Below, in pieces: positions 44,805 to 54,342 of a DNA stretch of 64,000 nt. Position 1 is the stretch's first letter. The number at the start of each line of letters is the position of its first letter. Origin of the DNA: Bacteroidales bacterium (GTDB taxonomy: Bacteria > Bacteroidota > Bacteroidia > Bacteroidales > UBA932); contig JAFRSW010000022.1 in NCBI GenBank assembly GCA_017427385.1, positions 172,851 to 236,850 of the forward strand. Reading direction: 5' to 3'. The position numbers and the translations under genes were made by a program. The notes beneath the pieces were generated by a model that did no database searches, was not told where the DNA came from, and saw only the letters and a list, made by a program, of their open reading frames with translations.

Positions 44805-45398
44805 ATGAAAAATAGGTTAATTCTGGCAATCCTAGCCGTAATAGTGCCGCTGATGTCGTATGCGCAGCCGGGATGGATGGGAAAGGTGGAGCTAAGCGCG
44901 AACATTTCCGGGGCGCCCTACGATATAGAATTCGGCGACTATGTCTTTTCTTACAGCAGTTCCGACCTGGCATCGATTTATGGTCCGCAGACTCGCAACC
45001 TGGAATATCTACCGGTGTTTTCACTAATGGCAGAGTATAAATTCAGAAAGAATTTTTCTCTTGGCCTGGAAGCCGCATACACACACGTGGGTAGTGATTA
45101 TTATGATCCGTTCACAGATGAGTATACCGGTGTTTACTCTAAACACACACTCTGTCTGATGCCCGGCATCAAATACAGATACCTTATAAGGAATTATTTT
45201 TCACTCCATTCAGGAGTATCCGCGGGGGCTGCTTTGCAGTTTGGCAAAGACGGATCGGAGGCCATTCTCGGCGTCATCCCGGCATATCAGGTCGTACCTA
45301 TAGGAATCAGGGTGGGACGCGATCTATATGCTACCCTCGATTATTATATGGGTAATATAGCATTTGGCGTCAGGTTCGGATTAGGATATAGATTCTAG
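44805..45398 (+). CDS. Outer-membrane beta-barrel-like protein
   Basis: Exported protein of 197 residues: signal peptide ending MSYAQ, then alternating strands (SANISGAPYDIEFGDYVFSY, SLMAEYKFRKNFSLGLEAAY, IKYRYLIRNYFSLHSGVSAG) and a C-terminal GLGYRF ending in Phe, as in barrels assembled by BAM. I do not recognise a specific family. It is only 4 nt before the next gene. The 116-nt gap before it holds no recognisable -7 box. Confidence 0.75.
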   Translation: MKNRLILAILAVIVPLMSYAQPGWMGKVELSANISGAPYDIEFGDYVFSYSSSDLASIYGPQTRNLEYLPVFSLMAEYKFRKNFSLGLEAAYTHVGSDYYDPFTDEYTGVYSKHTLCLMPGIKYRYLIRNYFSLHSGVSAGAALQFGKDGSEAILGVIPAYQVVPIGIRVGRDLYATLDYYMGNIAFGVRFGLGYRF

Positions 45399-45402
45399 AG
45401 TT

Positions 45403-46074
45403 ATGAAAAGAATATTACTTGTTATTGCCATCGCTGCGTCGTTGTGCGCATGCAAAAAAGAATCATATAAGAGCTACGACTCCGAATTCACAGGTAGTTA
45501 CAGCTACAATACAACAGCCGGCAGTCACTACCTTCAGTCAATCGCCACCGGACTTCTGGTAGACAACATGCGGGCGCTGGAAAATGCGCTGGAATTCAAT
45601 TCCTTCGGTTCTGTCTCCAACAGCAGGACTTCTGCCTACCATTCCAACGGCAAAGACCTTTGGACCCCCGGAGCGGAATGGACAGTTACCGCAGTGACAT
45701 CCATAAAAGGAGTGAAGATAAGCAAAGAGGCTGCAGACAGCACCTGGACCATGACAAGAGATGGTGACTATGGTATAGGAGGCAATGTTTATCCTACCAC
45801 TTACAACATCACCCTTCGCATGCATAAAGGGGACAACTATCACTTTGACTGGGAGGTCACGGCAACCGGGACAAGGACAGAGACGAAAGGATATGGATGC
45901 AAATTCTGGTCAGACGGGTCGGTAAAGTACCTGGTTGGGGAAAGCGGATACAACTGGTCAACTGCATTCGGAACCATATGGATGGAAGTCTCCTGCGATG
46001 AGGAGATCGTAGACAAGGCCTTCATCCGCTACAACGGCAGCACCTCCGACTTCCGATATATGCGCGGATTGTAG
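45403..46074 (+). CDS. Hypothetical lipoprotein paired with the beta-barrel protein
   Basis: Lipoprotein of 223 residues with lipid Cys17 (SLCACKKES). The mature part is beta-rich with many aromatic and small residues (FTGSYSYNTTAGSHYL, DYGIGGNVYPTTYNITLRMHKGDNYHFDWEVTATGTRTET). No family recognised. Tight spacing with the preceding barrel gene suggests the two work together at the outer membrane. Confidence 0.7.
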   Translation: MKRILLVIAIAASLCACKKESYKSYDSEFTGSYSYNTTAGSHYLQSIATGLLVDNMRALENALEFNSFGSVSNSRTSAYHSNGKDLWTPGAEWTVTAVTSIKGVKISKEAADSTWTMTRDGDYGIGGNVYPTTYNITLRMHKGDNYHFDWEVTATGTRTETKGYGCKFWSDGSVKYLVGESGYNWSTAFGTIWMEVSCDEEIVDKAFIRYNGSTSDFRYMRGL

Positions 46075-46086
46075 CCACCCCGGAAA

Positions 46087-48042
46087 TCAGATCTTTAAGC
46101 GGAAGAGACCTTCCTGACCCTGGATATAGAAGAAGCGCCCGCGGCGGCCGATATCTTCAAACTCTCCCGTAGTGCAAGCGGAAAGGTCGTATTCGGCCAT
46201 TCTGTGTGCATTCAGATCCCATACATATAGTATCGAAGGATTTCTGGCGTTGCCTACGCCGGTGGGCATATACAGTTTTCCGTTATGGATGTATAGCCCC
46301 TGGCCTATGGGGTTGAAACTGAAATCCGACACATCCTCTATCAGGTAATTCTCCAGAGCATCTTCCGGCTTCAGCACCACCAGAGGCCCTTCCGAAAGGG
46401 ACGGAAGGCGGAACTTTATTATGCGGTGCCTGTTCGCGGGATTGCTGTTGTCGATGGTGTTGCCGTAGCCATACAGCATCTTTTCTTTTGTATCTATGAC
46501 CCACTGGAGGGCATAGCCGAAATCGTGGTTCACATCATCGAAGAAGATGGTCTGCAGTAGTTCGGAACCGCTGAAATCAGGCTTGATACGCTCCGCATAC
46601 AGCACGTCCTTCATGCCGTCGATAGGGTTCCTGTTGCACTGGCTCACATAGGCCACCGGCAGCGGATCCCCCTTGGAAGCCTTCTCAAGGCCGAAAGACA
46701 CCACATTGGCATGATTGTACTTATGGAACGAGGCCAGATGGAACTGTCCTGTCGGCTTGACCTTCTTTCCGGACAGTTTATACACGGTGGCTATGCCCTG
46801 GTTCTGGCAGCTCACCATATAGCGTCCGCTGATGTCCATCCCCTGGTAGGAATAACCCTTCTGGCCGGATTTCTCTCCCTTCAGAAGCCCCAGGAAGCGC
46901 ACCCCGCTGCGGTCGCAGCTCAGGCGGTTCCTGCGGAACACAACCTTGCGGACCTCGAACTGGTCCGGCGCTTCGGCAATGAAGCGGGCCACGTTGCAGT
47001 CCAGTTTGCAATTCTGAATACGCACGTCTGAAGCGTAAGACATGGGAATGTCCTCGCGGCCCTTGAGGTCGAAGAACTGGGTCCAGGGCTTTACGAAAAT
47101 GGCATATTTGACTCTGCCGTTAACATTCTCCACCTTGATGTGGCTATAGCGCTGAGGGGTGTCCGGGCGCATCTTCAGCCAGACCAGACGGTCGGTGCCG
47201 TCCACTGTGCTGTTGCGCAGCACTATGTTCTCCGCCCTCACGCATTCGCTGCCGAACACCAGAACGCCGGGGCCATGCCCGAAGTGGCAGTCCTCCACCA
47301 GCACATTGCGCACCGGCCCGTTGTCCGGATCGGTATCCGCCCAGGGGCCTTTCCCGCCCTTCATAGCTATGAGGTCGTCGCAGGTGGCGAAACTGCATCC
47401 GCGGATGTGCACATCCTCGCAGGCATCCAGGTCGATGCCGTCGGACGAAGGCGCCCTCACTGGCTTCTCCGGGGCATATATATCCACCCCATACACCTTC
47501 ACCCCCTTGCACTTGTAGAGATGTATGTTCCAAAACGCGGAGTTGCGGAGGCGTATCCCTTCTATGCTGATATCGGAGCTGTTGCTGATGCCTATCATGC
47601 GCGGGCGGCGCACCTCCAGATTGGTGCAGGCCGGGTTTTCTTTCCTGCGCGCCCAGAAGGCCTTCCAATAAGGCAGGCCGTTTCCGTCCAGGGTTCCGCT
47701 ACCGCTGATGGTAAAGCCGTCGCAATGGTCGGCATTGATGAGCGCGGACACGTATGGCTGCAGCACGCCCTCGATATGCACGGGGATATCCGGAAAGTCC
47801 GCCACGTCGGTGCTTCCCTTCAGCACTGCGCCTTCTTCCAGATACAGGCTGGTGCCGGGCTTGAAGAAGATGGCTCCGGAAAGCCATACCCCCTTGGGGA
47901 TGACAACCGTCCCGCCCTTGGCGGCCGCGGCATCCACGGCCCTCTGGATGGCCTCTGTCTGCACCAGGGTGCTGTCATTCACCGCCCCGAAGGAGGTGAT
48001 GACGAAACTAAGGATTATCAACAATGGGCTCATAACAATCAT
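46087..48042 (-). CDS. GH28 polygalacturonase with extra C-terminal domain
   Basis: Secreted glycoside hydrolase of 651 residues. The beta-helix (about 25-385) carries the GH28 catalytic set: SSDGID (Asp201), CDD (Asp222-223), FGHGPGVLVFGS (His256) and RLVWLKMR (Lys290). It should cleave galacturonan, probably exo-acting as the PG-exo pattern is longer at the N-terminus. Residues about 395-651 form an additional domain with repeated short strands that looks like a beta-propeller (KGYSYQGMDISGRYMVSC, KMLYGYGNT, GKLYMPTGVG), not standard for GH28. It is the last gene of the MFS-WYL-GH141-GH28 operon, 2 nt after the previous gene. Confidence 0.85.
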   Translation of the reverse strand: MIVMSPLLIILSFVITSFGAVNDSTLVQTEAIQRAVDAAAAKGGTVVIPKGVWLSGAIFFKPGTSLYLEEGAVLKGSTDVADFPDIPVHIEGVLQPYVSALINADHCDGFTISGSGTLDGNGLPYWKAFWARRKENPACTNLEVRRPRMIGISNSSDISIEGIRLRNSAFWNIHLYKCKGVKVYGVDIYAPEKPVRAPSSDGIDLDACEDVHIRGCSFATCDDLIAMKGGKGPWADTDPDNGPVRNVLVEDCHFGHGPGVLVFGSECVRAENIVLRNSTVDGTDRLVWLKMRPDTPQRYSHIKVENVNGRVKYAIFVKPWTQFFDLKGREDIPMSYASDVRIQNCKLDCNVARFIAEAPDQFEVRKVVFRRNRLSCDRSGVRFLGLLKGEKSGQKGYSYQGMDISGRYMVSCQNQGIATVYKLSGKKVKPTGQFHLASFHKYNHANVVSFGLEKASKGDPLPVAYVSQCNRNPIDGMKDVLYAERIKPDFSGSELLQTIFFDDVNHDFGYALQWVIDTKEKMLYGYGNTIDNSNPANRHRIIKFRLPSLSEGPLVVLKPEDALENYLIEDVSDFSFNPIGQGLYIHNGKLYMPTGVGNARNPSILYVWDLNAHRMAEYDLSACTTGEFEDIGRRGRFFYIQGQEGLFRLKI

Positions 48043-48044
48043 GT

Positions 48045-49991
48045 TTATTGACTATTGCCATTGGCGGCAGTATGCCTTTCGTCCAGGATGCCGTACTGGG
48101 CGCCGTTGAAAGCATCGTGGATAAAGTGGAGTTCGTGCTGGCTGGTAGGAGGCACCCTCTCCGGCAGGACCAGGCCACCATCCAGTTTGTCCAGCTTGAT
48201 GTTACCATGCATTTCGTCGAAGAAATTGGCGCGGCCTTCAATATCGTTATTGTAGAAATGGTCACTCCAGACAACCTTTTCGAAAGCGGCAGCCACATTG
48301 CAGAATACATTGTTTATCAGCGTATTGTGCTGAGGTTCGGCAGGATCCCCATTCAAGTACGGCTCCAGTTCCGGGTAGTGCTCCCAGAAAGCGGGGCTGT
48401 CGACATGCCGTATAGAATCTCTCATGATAGGCACACGGTCCGCTCCCCAGGTCTTGAGGCGCCCGTCCACTTTGATTGCAGCGCAGGGCAGGTCGATAAA
48501 TGTATTGTCGTGATAATGGATATAGCTGCCTCCGCCAATCTGCACGGGCGGCGAACTGATCCTCTGGAACACGTTCCCATAGACTTCCGCCGCGCCTGAA
48601 CCATCATCGTGGTAAACCGCCCTCACATTGAAAGGAACGTCGATATCGTGGAAGTAATTCCAGCGTATCACCCCGCCCCTGTGGGCGAAACTGCGCCCGT
48701 AATACAGGGCTCCGTTATCCTCTATATCCATGCACACGTGATGCACGTTGCAGTATTCTACCGTCTGATCGTTCCCCAGCATCAGGATGGCCATGCTGGC
48801 AGAATCGTAGAACTCGCAGGCGGTTATGCGGTTCCCGAGGCCGCTCATCACCACTCCCACCCGGTACTGGTTCTCTATGCGGTTGTAGTTGTGGATGCGG
48901 CAGTCTTCTACATAATTATCCCCACGCTCAACATTTCGCCTGTCTCCTCCGGCCAGTTCCACCCCACCGGCGCCAAGTTCATACAGATGGCATCCGGAGA
49001 GGCCGCAGCGGCGGCTGGAAGAATCAATCTTTGCAGCCACGTGCCCCAGGCCGTGGATATCGCAATCTTTCACCTGCACATCACGGCCAGCTGTAATGAC
49101 TATTCCATCCCCCCTTGAGCAGCAGAGTTCGAAGCCCTGAAGCGTTACCTTCTCGCAGCCGTCAAGCACTATGAGAGGATCTTCCATCACGCTCATTTCC
49201 AGGCGTTTACAGCCATCCGGCAGCATTAGTACCGCGGTTTTGGAAGATGCATCCAGGCTGTACTCCCCGGGAAGCGTGACTTCTTCCGGGATGTTCAGCA
49301 CCCTCCAGCGCTGGAAGCGATCTCCAGGCTGGAAGCCGAAGCCATAGTTGGTGAGGTCTCCGGCCGTGAAGGTCTTGCCGGGGCCCATCTCAGCGATTGG
49401 TACCATCTCGTTGGTCCAGCCGAAGCGGAAGCAGCCGGAAAGCCACCCCAGGGTAGGATCTTTCCACTCCAAAGGGCGGTCGCTGCTGAAAGCAATTGTG
49501 CCGAAGCCATCCCCCGGCTGGTTCCTGATGCGACCCTGGCCACGGACGACAACGGAATCCAGCGGCAGCGGCCCCCCATCCGGCCACTCGCTTAGGCGCA
49601 TGGGCCTGCCATCCGCAAAGAACTCCGACCATGAGGGGCCGGTCAGGTGCGGATCTCCCTTGGTCACCACGCCGGAAAGCGGATACCGCTTCAGATTCAG
49701 GCGCCTGGCTCCTTCCGCCATCCCGGAGGCTTTGCGAAGGCGCCATCTGCCAATGCGGACTCCCCCGCTGATTATAGCATCATCCCCTATGAGGACAAGA
49801 TTGCTTTTTCCTTCTATTCGCAGGCTTTCCCTAAAACGGTAAAAGCCCTTGTGCAAGCGGATTGTATCTCCTACTGAAGCCTGTTCTATGGCCCTGCGAA
49901 GCCCTTTCACGTTTCTCACTTTCACTTCCCGGGCCTGCGCTGCCGCCAGAGCGAGAAAGAGGGCGAATGCTGCTATGATGATTCTTTTCAT
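48045..49991 (-). CDS. Right-handed beta-helix protein, GH141-like
   Basis: Secreted protein of 648 residues with signal peptide ending AQARE. The EFFADGRPMRLSEWPDGG segment (about 128-145), then repeated PbH1-type coils (IVLDGCEKVTLQGFELC, VEDCRIHNYNRIENQY, IRWNYFHDIDVPFNV), match GH141-type beta-helix enzymes such as alpha-L-fucosidases of rhamnogalacturonan-II. A role in removing a pectin side-chain sugar is likely; the specific sugar is inferred. The start overlaps the WYL regulator stop by 4 nt. Confidence 0.7.
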   Translation of the reverse strand: MKRIIIAAFALFLALAAAQAREVKVRNVKGLRRAIEQASVGDTIRLHKGFYRFRESLRIEGKSNLVLIGDDAIISGGVRIGRWRLRKASGMAEGARRLNLKRYPLSGVVTKGDPHLTGPSWSEFFADGRPMRLSEWPDGGPLPLDSVVVRGQGRIRNQPGDGFGTIAFSSDRPLEWKDPTLGWLSGCFRFGWTNEMVPIAEMGPGKTFTAGDLTNYGFGFQPGDRFQRWRVLNIPEEVTLPGEYSLDASSKTAVLMLPDGCKRLEMSVMEDPLIVLDGCEKVTLQGFELCCSRGDGIVITAGRDVQVKDCDIHGLGHVAAKIDSSSRRCGLSGCHLYELGAGGVELAGGDRRNVERGDNYVEDCRIHNYNRIENQYRVGVVMSGLGNRITACEFYDSASMAILMLGNDQTVEYCNVHHVCMDIEDNGALYYGRSFAHRGGVIRWNYFHDIDVPFNVRAVYHDDGSGAAEVYGNVFQRISSPPVQIGGGSYIHYHDNTFIDLPCAAIKVDGRLKTWGADRVPIMRDSIRHVDSPAFWEHYPELEPYLNGDPAEPQHNTLINNVFCNVAAAFEKVVWSDHFYNNDIEGRANFFDEMHGNIKLDKLDGGLVLPERVPPTSQHELHFIHDAFNGAQYGILDERHTAANGNSQ

Positions 49992-50884
49992 ACTTCTTTT
50001 CCGTCAAGATAATCCTTCACATAACGCTTCAAAGGCTCCCCTTCGGCAATTTCTATTTCGTGGAAGAGGCTGACCACGAAGCGGCCTGCACCCTGAAGGG
50101 CGTAAATATCCCCCTCGTATATCCAGTGGCCACTTTTGAACTTGACATCCTTTTCTGCCAGTGGATATTCTTCCACCAGCAGATTCTTCGCCCGCAGGCT
50201 GAGTATCAACCGGATGTGGATGGGATTGTCGCCGCTCATGCGGAATGCATCCATGGGCAGGGCCCTGTGAGAAGCCTCGGCCGTCCATTCCTCGGGAAGA
50301 ATCTCCACTTCCCCGATGCGAGCTATCTTGAAACGCTTGTTCGCGCCGTCTTCCAGATCGAAGCACCAGGCATCCACGTAGTTGGTAGTGAACTGGAAAG
50401 GCTCCACCAGACGGTCCCGAACCTGGCCGGAATGCGAAGATTCATAGTCTTTCAGCACCACCTTGCGATGCTCGCGGATCGCGTCCGCAATCGCCTGGGT
50501 ATTAGCCGCATTGGACTTGCTGCCTATATAATTGGCTATGGATGTGCTGTCGTAGACTGCAGCCAGCTTGCGTTTGAGGCCGATCTTGAGGGCGTTGGTA
50601 TTGTCCAGCCCGTCGATCATGCCGTTCACTATCGACGCTTCTTCGTCGGAGAACATCACCACCTTCGAAAGGTCGAAATGCGTATCCTTCATGGAGACAA
50701 GCCTGTAGACATTACCATACACCTTTTCTACCGCAAAACCCGCGGATTTCAAGGTATCTATGTAGCGGTATATGCTGCGCCACGACGTATCCAGCCTGTC
50801 GGCCAGTTCGTCCACCGTATAGGTCACATTTCCACTGAGCAGCCGCAACAGCCGCAGCAAACGCTCGATTTTCGGTTGGTCCAT
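49988..50884 (-). CDS. WYL-domain transcriptional regulator (HTH plus WYL)
   Basis: Cytoplasmic regulator of 298 residues. An N-terminal winged helix-turn-helix (KIERLLRLLRLLSGNVTYTVDELADRLDTSWRSIYRYID) precedes a WYL domain, with WCFDLEDGANKRFKIARIGEVEIL as the typical strand segment. It lies 12 nt behind the MFS gene and overlaps the GH141-like gene, so it probably controls this operon in response to a small ligand. Confidence 0.88.
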   Translation of the reverse strand: MDQPKIERLLRLLRLLSGNVTYTVDELADRLDTSWRSIYRYIDTLKSAGFAVEKVYGNVYRLVSMKDTHFDLSKVVMFSDEEASIVNGMIDGLDNTNALKIGLKRKLAAVYDSTSIANYIGSKSNAANTQAIADAIREHRKVVLKDYESSHSGQVRDRLVEPFQFTTNYVDAWCFDLEDGANKRFKIARIGEVEILPEEWTAEASHRALPMDAFRMSGDNPIHIRLILSLRAKNLLVEEYPLAEKDVKFKSGHWIYEGDIYALQGAGRFVVSLFHEIEIAEGEPLKRYVKDYLDGKEV

Positions 50885-50896
50885 AACACAAAAGAA

Positions 50897-52219
50897 TCAG
50901 TCACTTACATATCCGTCGTCCTTGATATTCCAAAGGACGACCACGAAGATGAATCCTACCACGGACACTCCGGCCATCAACAGATAGAGGCTGTCCCAGC
51001 CGAAATGGTCGGAGTACCATCCGAGGCCGGCCCCCGTGAATATCACCGACACATAGCTCATTATCCCTATGATGCCAAGGGCGGAGGATGCCGCCTTTTT
51101 GGTGGCCTGCTTGGATGCTGTGACGCCTATCAGCGCCTGGGGCCCGTACAGGAAGAAGCCCGATAGCGCCAGAAGAATCAATATTACCACCGGAGATGCA
51201 GTATTTCGCACCAGGTGAAGTGCAAGCAGACACGCTCCCGTGAGAAGCATCTCCACTGCAACCACACGGTGGGACTTGGACTTGAAGAACTTGTCGGACA
51301 CCCATCCCGCCAGTAGCATCCCGACCAGACCGGCGATCTCGAATATGCCTATAGTCCATCCTGCCAGCGCCGGCGACAGTGGTTCTTCCCGCTGCTGGAG
51401 GAAGGTCGGGCCCCAGTCCAGAACCGCGAATCGAACTATATACACGAACAGGTCGGTGATTGCAAGCAACCAGATTATTGGATTCAGGAATACTTTCTTG
51501 CGGATGAACGCCCTGAACGCCGCCGGAGAATCGTCCCCGTCTATCTCCGTTTTTGTGTTAGGAAGATCCGGCAGCCCCACGGAAGAAGGAGTATCCCGCA
51601 GGGTGAGCACTATGAATACGACTCCTACGAATCCGATTGCTGCGGGTGCGAAGAAGCAATAGCGCCAGTTGCCCGTGCGGGCAATGACATATCCGCAGAA
51701 GACTGCCGCCAGGGCAGCCCCGAACGAATGGGAAGTGTTCCAGATTGCAGACTTGGTGGCCAGTTCCTTGGGCGGCACCCACCACGCTAGCAGATGATTG
51801 CAGGGAGGGAAGCCACAGCCCTGGAAGACATTGTTAAGCACCAGCAGAGTGGCCATTATTATCACCATGGTGCTCACGAACTCCGCTCCCCCGGCCTGCC
51901 CGGTAATCAGCGTACTGAGTTTGTCCGACCAGCCGAAAAGGAGATTGAACACAGAGCAGGCGGCAAGGCCTATGGCCAGATGCCAGCGGGCTACTGTGCG
52001 GTCCGCGATTATGCCGTTTACGAACTTGGAAAGCCCGTAAATTATGCCCACAAGGCTCAAGATGATACCGAAACTGGTGTTGGTGATGCCATATTCCTCT
52101 CCCAGCGATGGCATTGCGAACGCAAAGTTCTTGCGCACGAAATAGAACACGGCATAGCCTATCATCGTGCCTATCAGCACCCGCCACTGCCAGTATTTGA
52201 ACGAATGTTTGGTCTGCAT
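50897..52219 (-). CDS. MFS transporter, OPA (GlpT/UhpC)-like
   Basis: Inner-membrane transporter of 440 residues with about 12 helices. GYAVFYFVRKNFAFAMPSL in helix 1 and the SKFVNGIIADRTVARWHLAIG loop fit the organophosphate:phosphate antiporter branch. I start at 52219 (MQTKHSF), just after the -7 box. Heading an operon with pectinases, it probably imports a released sugar or uronate; a phosphorylated substrate cannot be assumed. Confidence 0.88.
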   Translation of the reverse strand: MQTKHSFKYWQWRVLIGTMIGYAVFYFVRKNFAFAMPSLGEEYGITNTSFGIILSLVGIIYGLSKFVNGIIADRTVARWHLAIGLAACSVFNLLFGWSDKLSTLITGQAGGAEFVSTMVIIMATLLVLNNVFQGCGFPPCNHLLAWWVPPKELATKSAIWNTSHSFGAALAAVFCGYVIARTGNWRYCFFAPAAIGFVGVVFIVLTLRDTPSSVGLPDLPNTKTEIDGDDSPAAFRAFIRKKVFLNPIIWLLAITDLFVYIVRFAVLDWGPTFLQQREEPLSPALAGWTIGIFEIAGLVGMLLAGWVSDKFFKSKSHRVVAVEMLLTGACLLALHLVRNTASPVVILILLALSGFFLYGPQALIGVTASKQATKKAASSALGIIGIMSYVSVIFTGAGLGWYSDHFGWDSLYLLMAGVSVVGFIFVVVLWNIKDDGYVSD

Positions 52220-52227
52220 ACTTTCCT

Positions 52228-52235
52228 CAAAGATA
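52228..52235 (-). promoter_or_regulatory. -7 box of the MFS-WYL-GH141-GH28 operon
   Basis: TATCTTTG on the minus strand, 8 nt before the ATG at 52219, again implying a very short leader. It lies directly after the gap terminator. Confidence 0.6.
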
Positions 52236-52244
52236 GCACAAAAA

Positions 52245-52269
52245 TAGCCGACTGGAAAACAGCCGGCTA
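52245..52269 (-). terminator. Terminator of gap
   Basis: A 10-bp stem with one G-T wobble (52260-52269 with 52245-52254), 5-nt loop, followed on the minus strand by five T residues. It lies 23 nt after the gap stop. Confidence 0.85.
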
Positions 52270-52291
52270 AATTTTCTTGAAAACTCAAGAT

Positions 52292-53359
52292 TTACTTGAG
52301 CTCGGCGAGGTACTTGATGGTGCGGACCATCTGAGAAGTGTAGGAGTTCTCGTTGTCGTACCAGGAAACTACCTGAACCTGATAGGTGTTGTCGTCGATC
52401 TTGGAAACCATGGTCTGGGTTGCATCGAAGAGGGAACCGAACTTCATGCCGATGACATCGGAGCTGACGATCTGGTCTTCGGTGTAGCCGAAGGACTCGG
52501 TGGCGGCTGCCTTCATGGCGGCGTTGATGCCTTCCACGGTGACATCCTTACCCTTCACGACTGCCACGAGGATGGTGGTGGAGCCGGTAGGAGTGGGAAC
52601 GCGCTGTGCGCTGCCGATGAGCTTGCCGTTGAGTTCAGGAATCACAAGGCCGATAGCCTTTGCTGCGCCGGTGGAGTTGGGAACGATGTTGCATGCACCT
52701 GCACGGCTGCGGCGGAGGTCACCCTTGCGTTGAGGGCCGTCGAGGATCATCTGGTCGCCGGTGTAGGCGTGGATGGTGCTCATGATACCGCTCTGGATGG
52801 GAGCGTACTTGTTGAGAGCGTCGGCCATGGGAGCGAGGCAGTTGGTGGTGCAGGAAGCTGCGCTGATAACTGTATCGGCAGGGGTCAGGGTCTTGTGGTT
52901 GGTGTTGAACACGATGGTGGGAAGGTCGTTTCCTGCAGGAGCGGAAATGACAACCTTCTTTGCACCGGCCTCGATGTGTGCGGAAGCCTTAGCCTTGGAG
53001 GTGTAGAAACCTGTGCACTCGAGAACTACGTCTACCTTGAGTTCGCCCCAAGGGAGTTCTGCTGCGTTGGGCTTTGCATAGATGGTGATCTCCTTGCCGT
53101 CCACGATGATGGAACCAGGAGTGACAACGGTCTTGCCGTCCTCTGCGAGGACTGCATCCTTATAATCTACAGTGTGCTTTCCCTCACCGAACTTACCGGC
53201 GAAACCACCCTGGGCGGTGTCGTACTTGAGAAGGTGGGCAAGCATTTTAGGACTTGTGAGGTCGTTGATGGCGACAACTTCATAACCATCGGCCTCAAAC
53301 ATCTGACGGAATGCCAGACGACCGATACGGCCAAAACCGTTGATAGCAATTCTATTCAT
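52292..53359 (-). CDS. gap: Glyceraldehyde-3-phosphate dehydrogenase
   Basis: Glycolytic NAD-dependent enzyme of 355 residues. The Rossmann start [13 protein letters not shown], Asp33 in INDLT for NAD preference, and the catalytic [12 protein letters not shown] (Cys170) are all present. Slightly longer than typical (about 335) through small insertions. It has its own promoter and terminator and looks monocistronic. The 3' coding region is unusually free of rare codons, as in other highly expressed genes. Confidence 0.97.
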   Translation of the reverse strand: MNRIAINGFGRIGRLAFRQMFEADGYEVVAINDLTSPKMLAHLLKYDTAQGGFAGKFGEGKHTVDYKDAVLAEDGKTVVTPGSIIVDGKEITIYAKPNAAELPWGELKVDVVLECTGFYTSKAKASAHIEAGAKKVVISAPAGNDLPTIVFNTNHKTLTPADTVISAASCTTNCLAPMADALNKYAPIQSGIMSTIHAYTGDQMILDGPQRKGDLRRSRAGACNIVPNSTGAAKAIGLVIPELNGKLIGSAQRVPTPTGSTTILVAVVKGKDVTVEGINAAMKAAATESFGYTEDQIVSSDVIGMKFGSLFDATQTMVSKIDDNTYQVQVVSWYDNENSYTSQMVRTIKYLAELK

Positions 53360-53396
53360 ACTGAAATATTAAAGTTTAACAATTTCTAACCTATTC

Positions 53397-53413
53397 TTGG
53401 GATTATATCCCAA
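53397..53413 (-). other. Perfect hairpin in the gap leader
   Basis: TTGGGAT and ATCCCAA arms of 7 bp around a 3-nt loop, in the 5' leader of gap between its -7 box and start. It may stabilise this probably abundant message; no T-tract follows. Confidence 0.5.
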
Positions 53414-53422
53414 AAAGCGCCG

Positions 53423-53430
53423 CAAATTTA
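53423..53430 (-). promoter_or_regulatory. -7 box of gap
   Basis: TAAATTTG on the minus strand, about 63 nt upstream of the gap start. Confidence 0.55.
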
Positions 53431-53474
53431 CAAAAAAATTGATGCATTTTCAATAATTGCAGAGAAATATGAAC

Positions 53475-53482
53475 TATCTTTG
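53475..53482 (+). promoter_or_regulatory. -7 box of surE-lpxB
   Basis: TATCTTTG 16 nt before the surE ATG at 53499. Its position inside the longer open frame argues against the upstream start at 53457. Confidence 0.65.
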
Positions 53483-53498
53483 CATAAAACGACCCAGC

Positions 53499-54341
53499 AT
53501 GAAGATTCTTGTCACCAACGACGATGGCTACAATGCCAAAGGCCTCCGTACCTTAGTGAAAATCCTGCGCCCTTACGGCGAAATTACCGTGGTTGCGCCC
53601 AAGCAGCACCAGAGCGGTATGAGTATGGCCGTAAACCTTGGCCAAAGCCCCATACCTGTGAAGAAAATCAGTGAAGTGCCAGGCGAAAGGTGGTGGTATA
53701 TCGGCGGCACTCCATCCAGCTGCGTCAAGTACGGAATCGACAATATCTTCTATCCGGAAAAGCCGGACGTGGTGGTAAGCGGCATCAATCACGGGGGCAA
53801 TTTCGGCACGGCCTACCTCTATTCCGGCACCATCGGAGCCGCGTCGGAAGGCGCGCTGGCATACATCCCCGCTATTGCGGTATCCATCGATGCTTTTGAT
53901 CCGGATGCGGATTTCAGCAGCATAGAGAAGCATTTCCCTCCCATCTTCGAGAAGATAATGGCCAATCTCTCCGACAGCTACGGGCTGATCTACAATATCA
54001 ACTTCCCCAAGCCGTCTGCCGGGCCATTGAAAGGCATCAGGATGGCAAAAGAGGGTTGGCTTCGCTGGGAAAACGAGTTCATTCCCTACGACGAGAGGCT
54101 ATTCCGCATGAAGGTCCTGTCGATGATGGGGCGCGAACTGCCCGAGTTCCCCGCCCCGGACGAAGGCGAGGAGCTTTTCATGATGGCCGGAGACATTGTC
54201 AACGATTCCATCAGTGACCCCGACGCGGATATCAACCTGCTGGCGCAGGGCTACGCCACCATTTCCTGCCACCAGCTGCTCAGCCACGACCTGGCGGAAA
54301 ACGCCCGCCTGAAGGGTCTTGGATTCGAAAAGGATTTTTAA
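53499..54341 (+). CDS. surE: 5'/3'-nucleotidase SurE
   Basis: Metal-dependent survival-protein nucleotidase of 280 residues. MKILVTNDDGYNAKGL carries the Asp pair (8-9), and VVSGINHGGNFGTAYLYSGTIGAASEGAL contains the conserved Asn and active-site loop. It hydrolyses nucleoside monophosphates. It ends 1 nt before lpxB, with which it forms an operon; surE and lpxB are neighbours in many Bacteroidetes. Confidence 0.95.
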   Translation: MKILVTNDDGYNAKGLRTLVKILRPYGEITVVAPKQHQSGMSMAVNLGQSPIPVKKISEVPGERWWYIGGTPSSCVKYGIDNIFYPEKPDVVVSGINHGGNFGTAYLYSGTIGAASEGALAYIPAIAVSIDAFDPDADFSSIEKHFPPIFEKIMANLSDSYGLIYNINFPKPSAGPLKGIRMAKEGWLRWENEFIPYDERLFRMKVLSMMGRELPEFPAPDEGEELFMMAGDIVNDSISDPDADINLLAQGYATISCHQLLSHDLAENARLKGLGFEKDF

Positions 54342-54342
54342 G

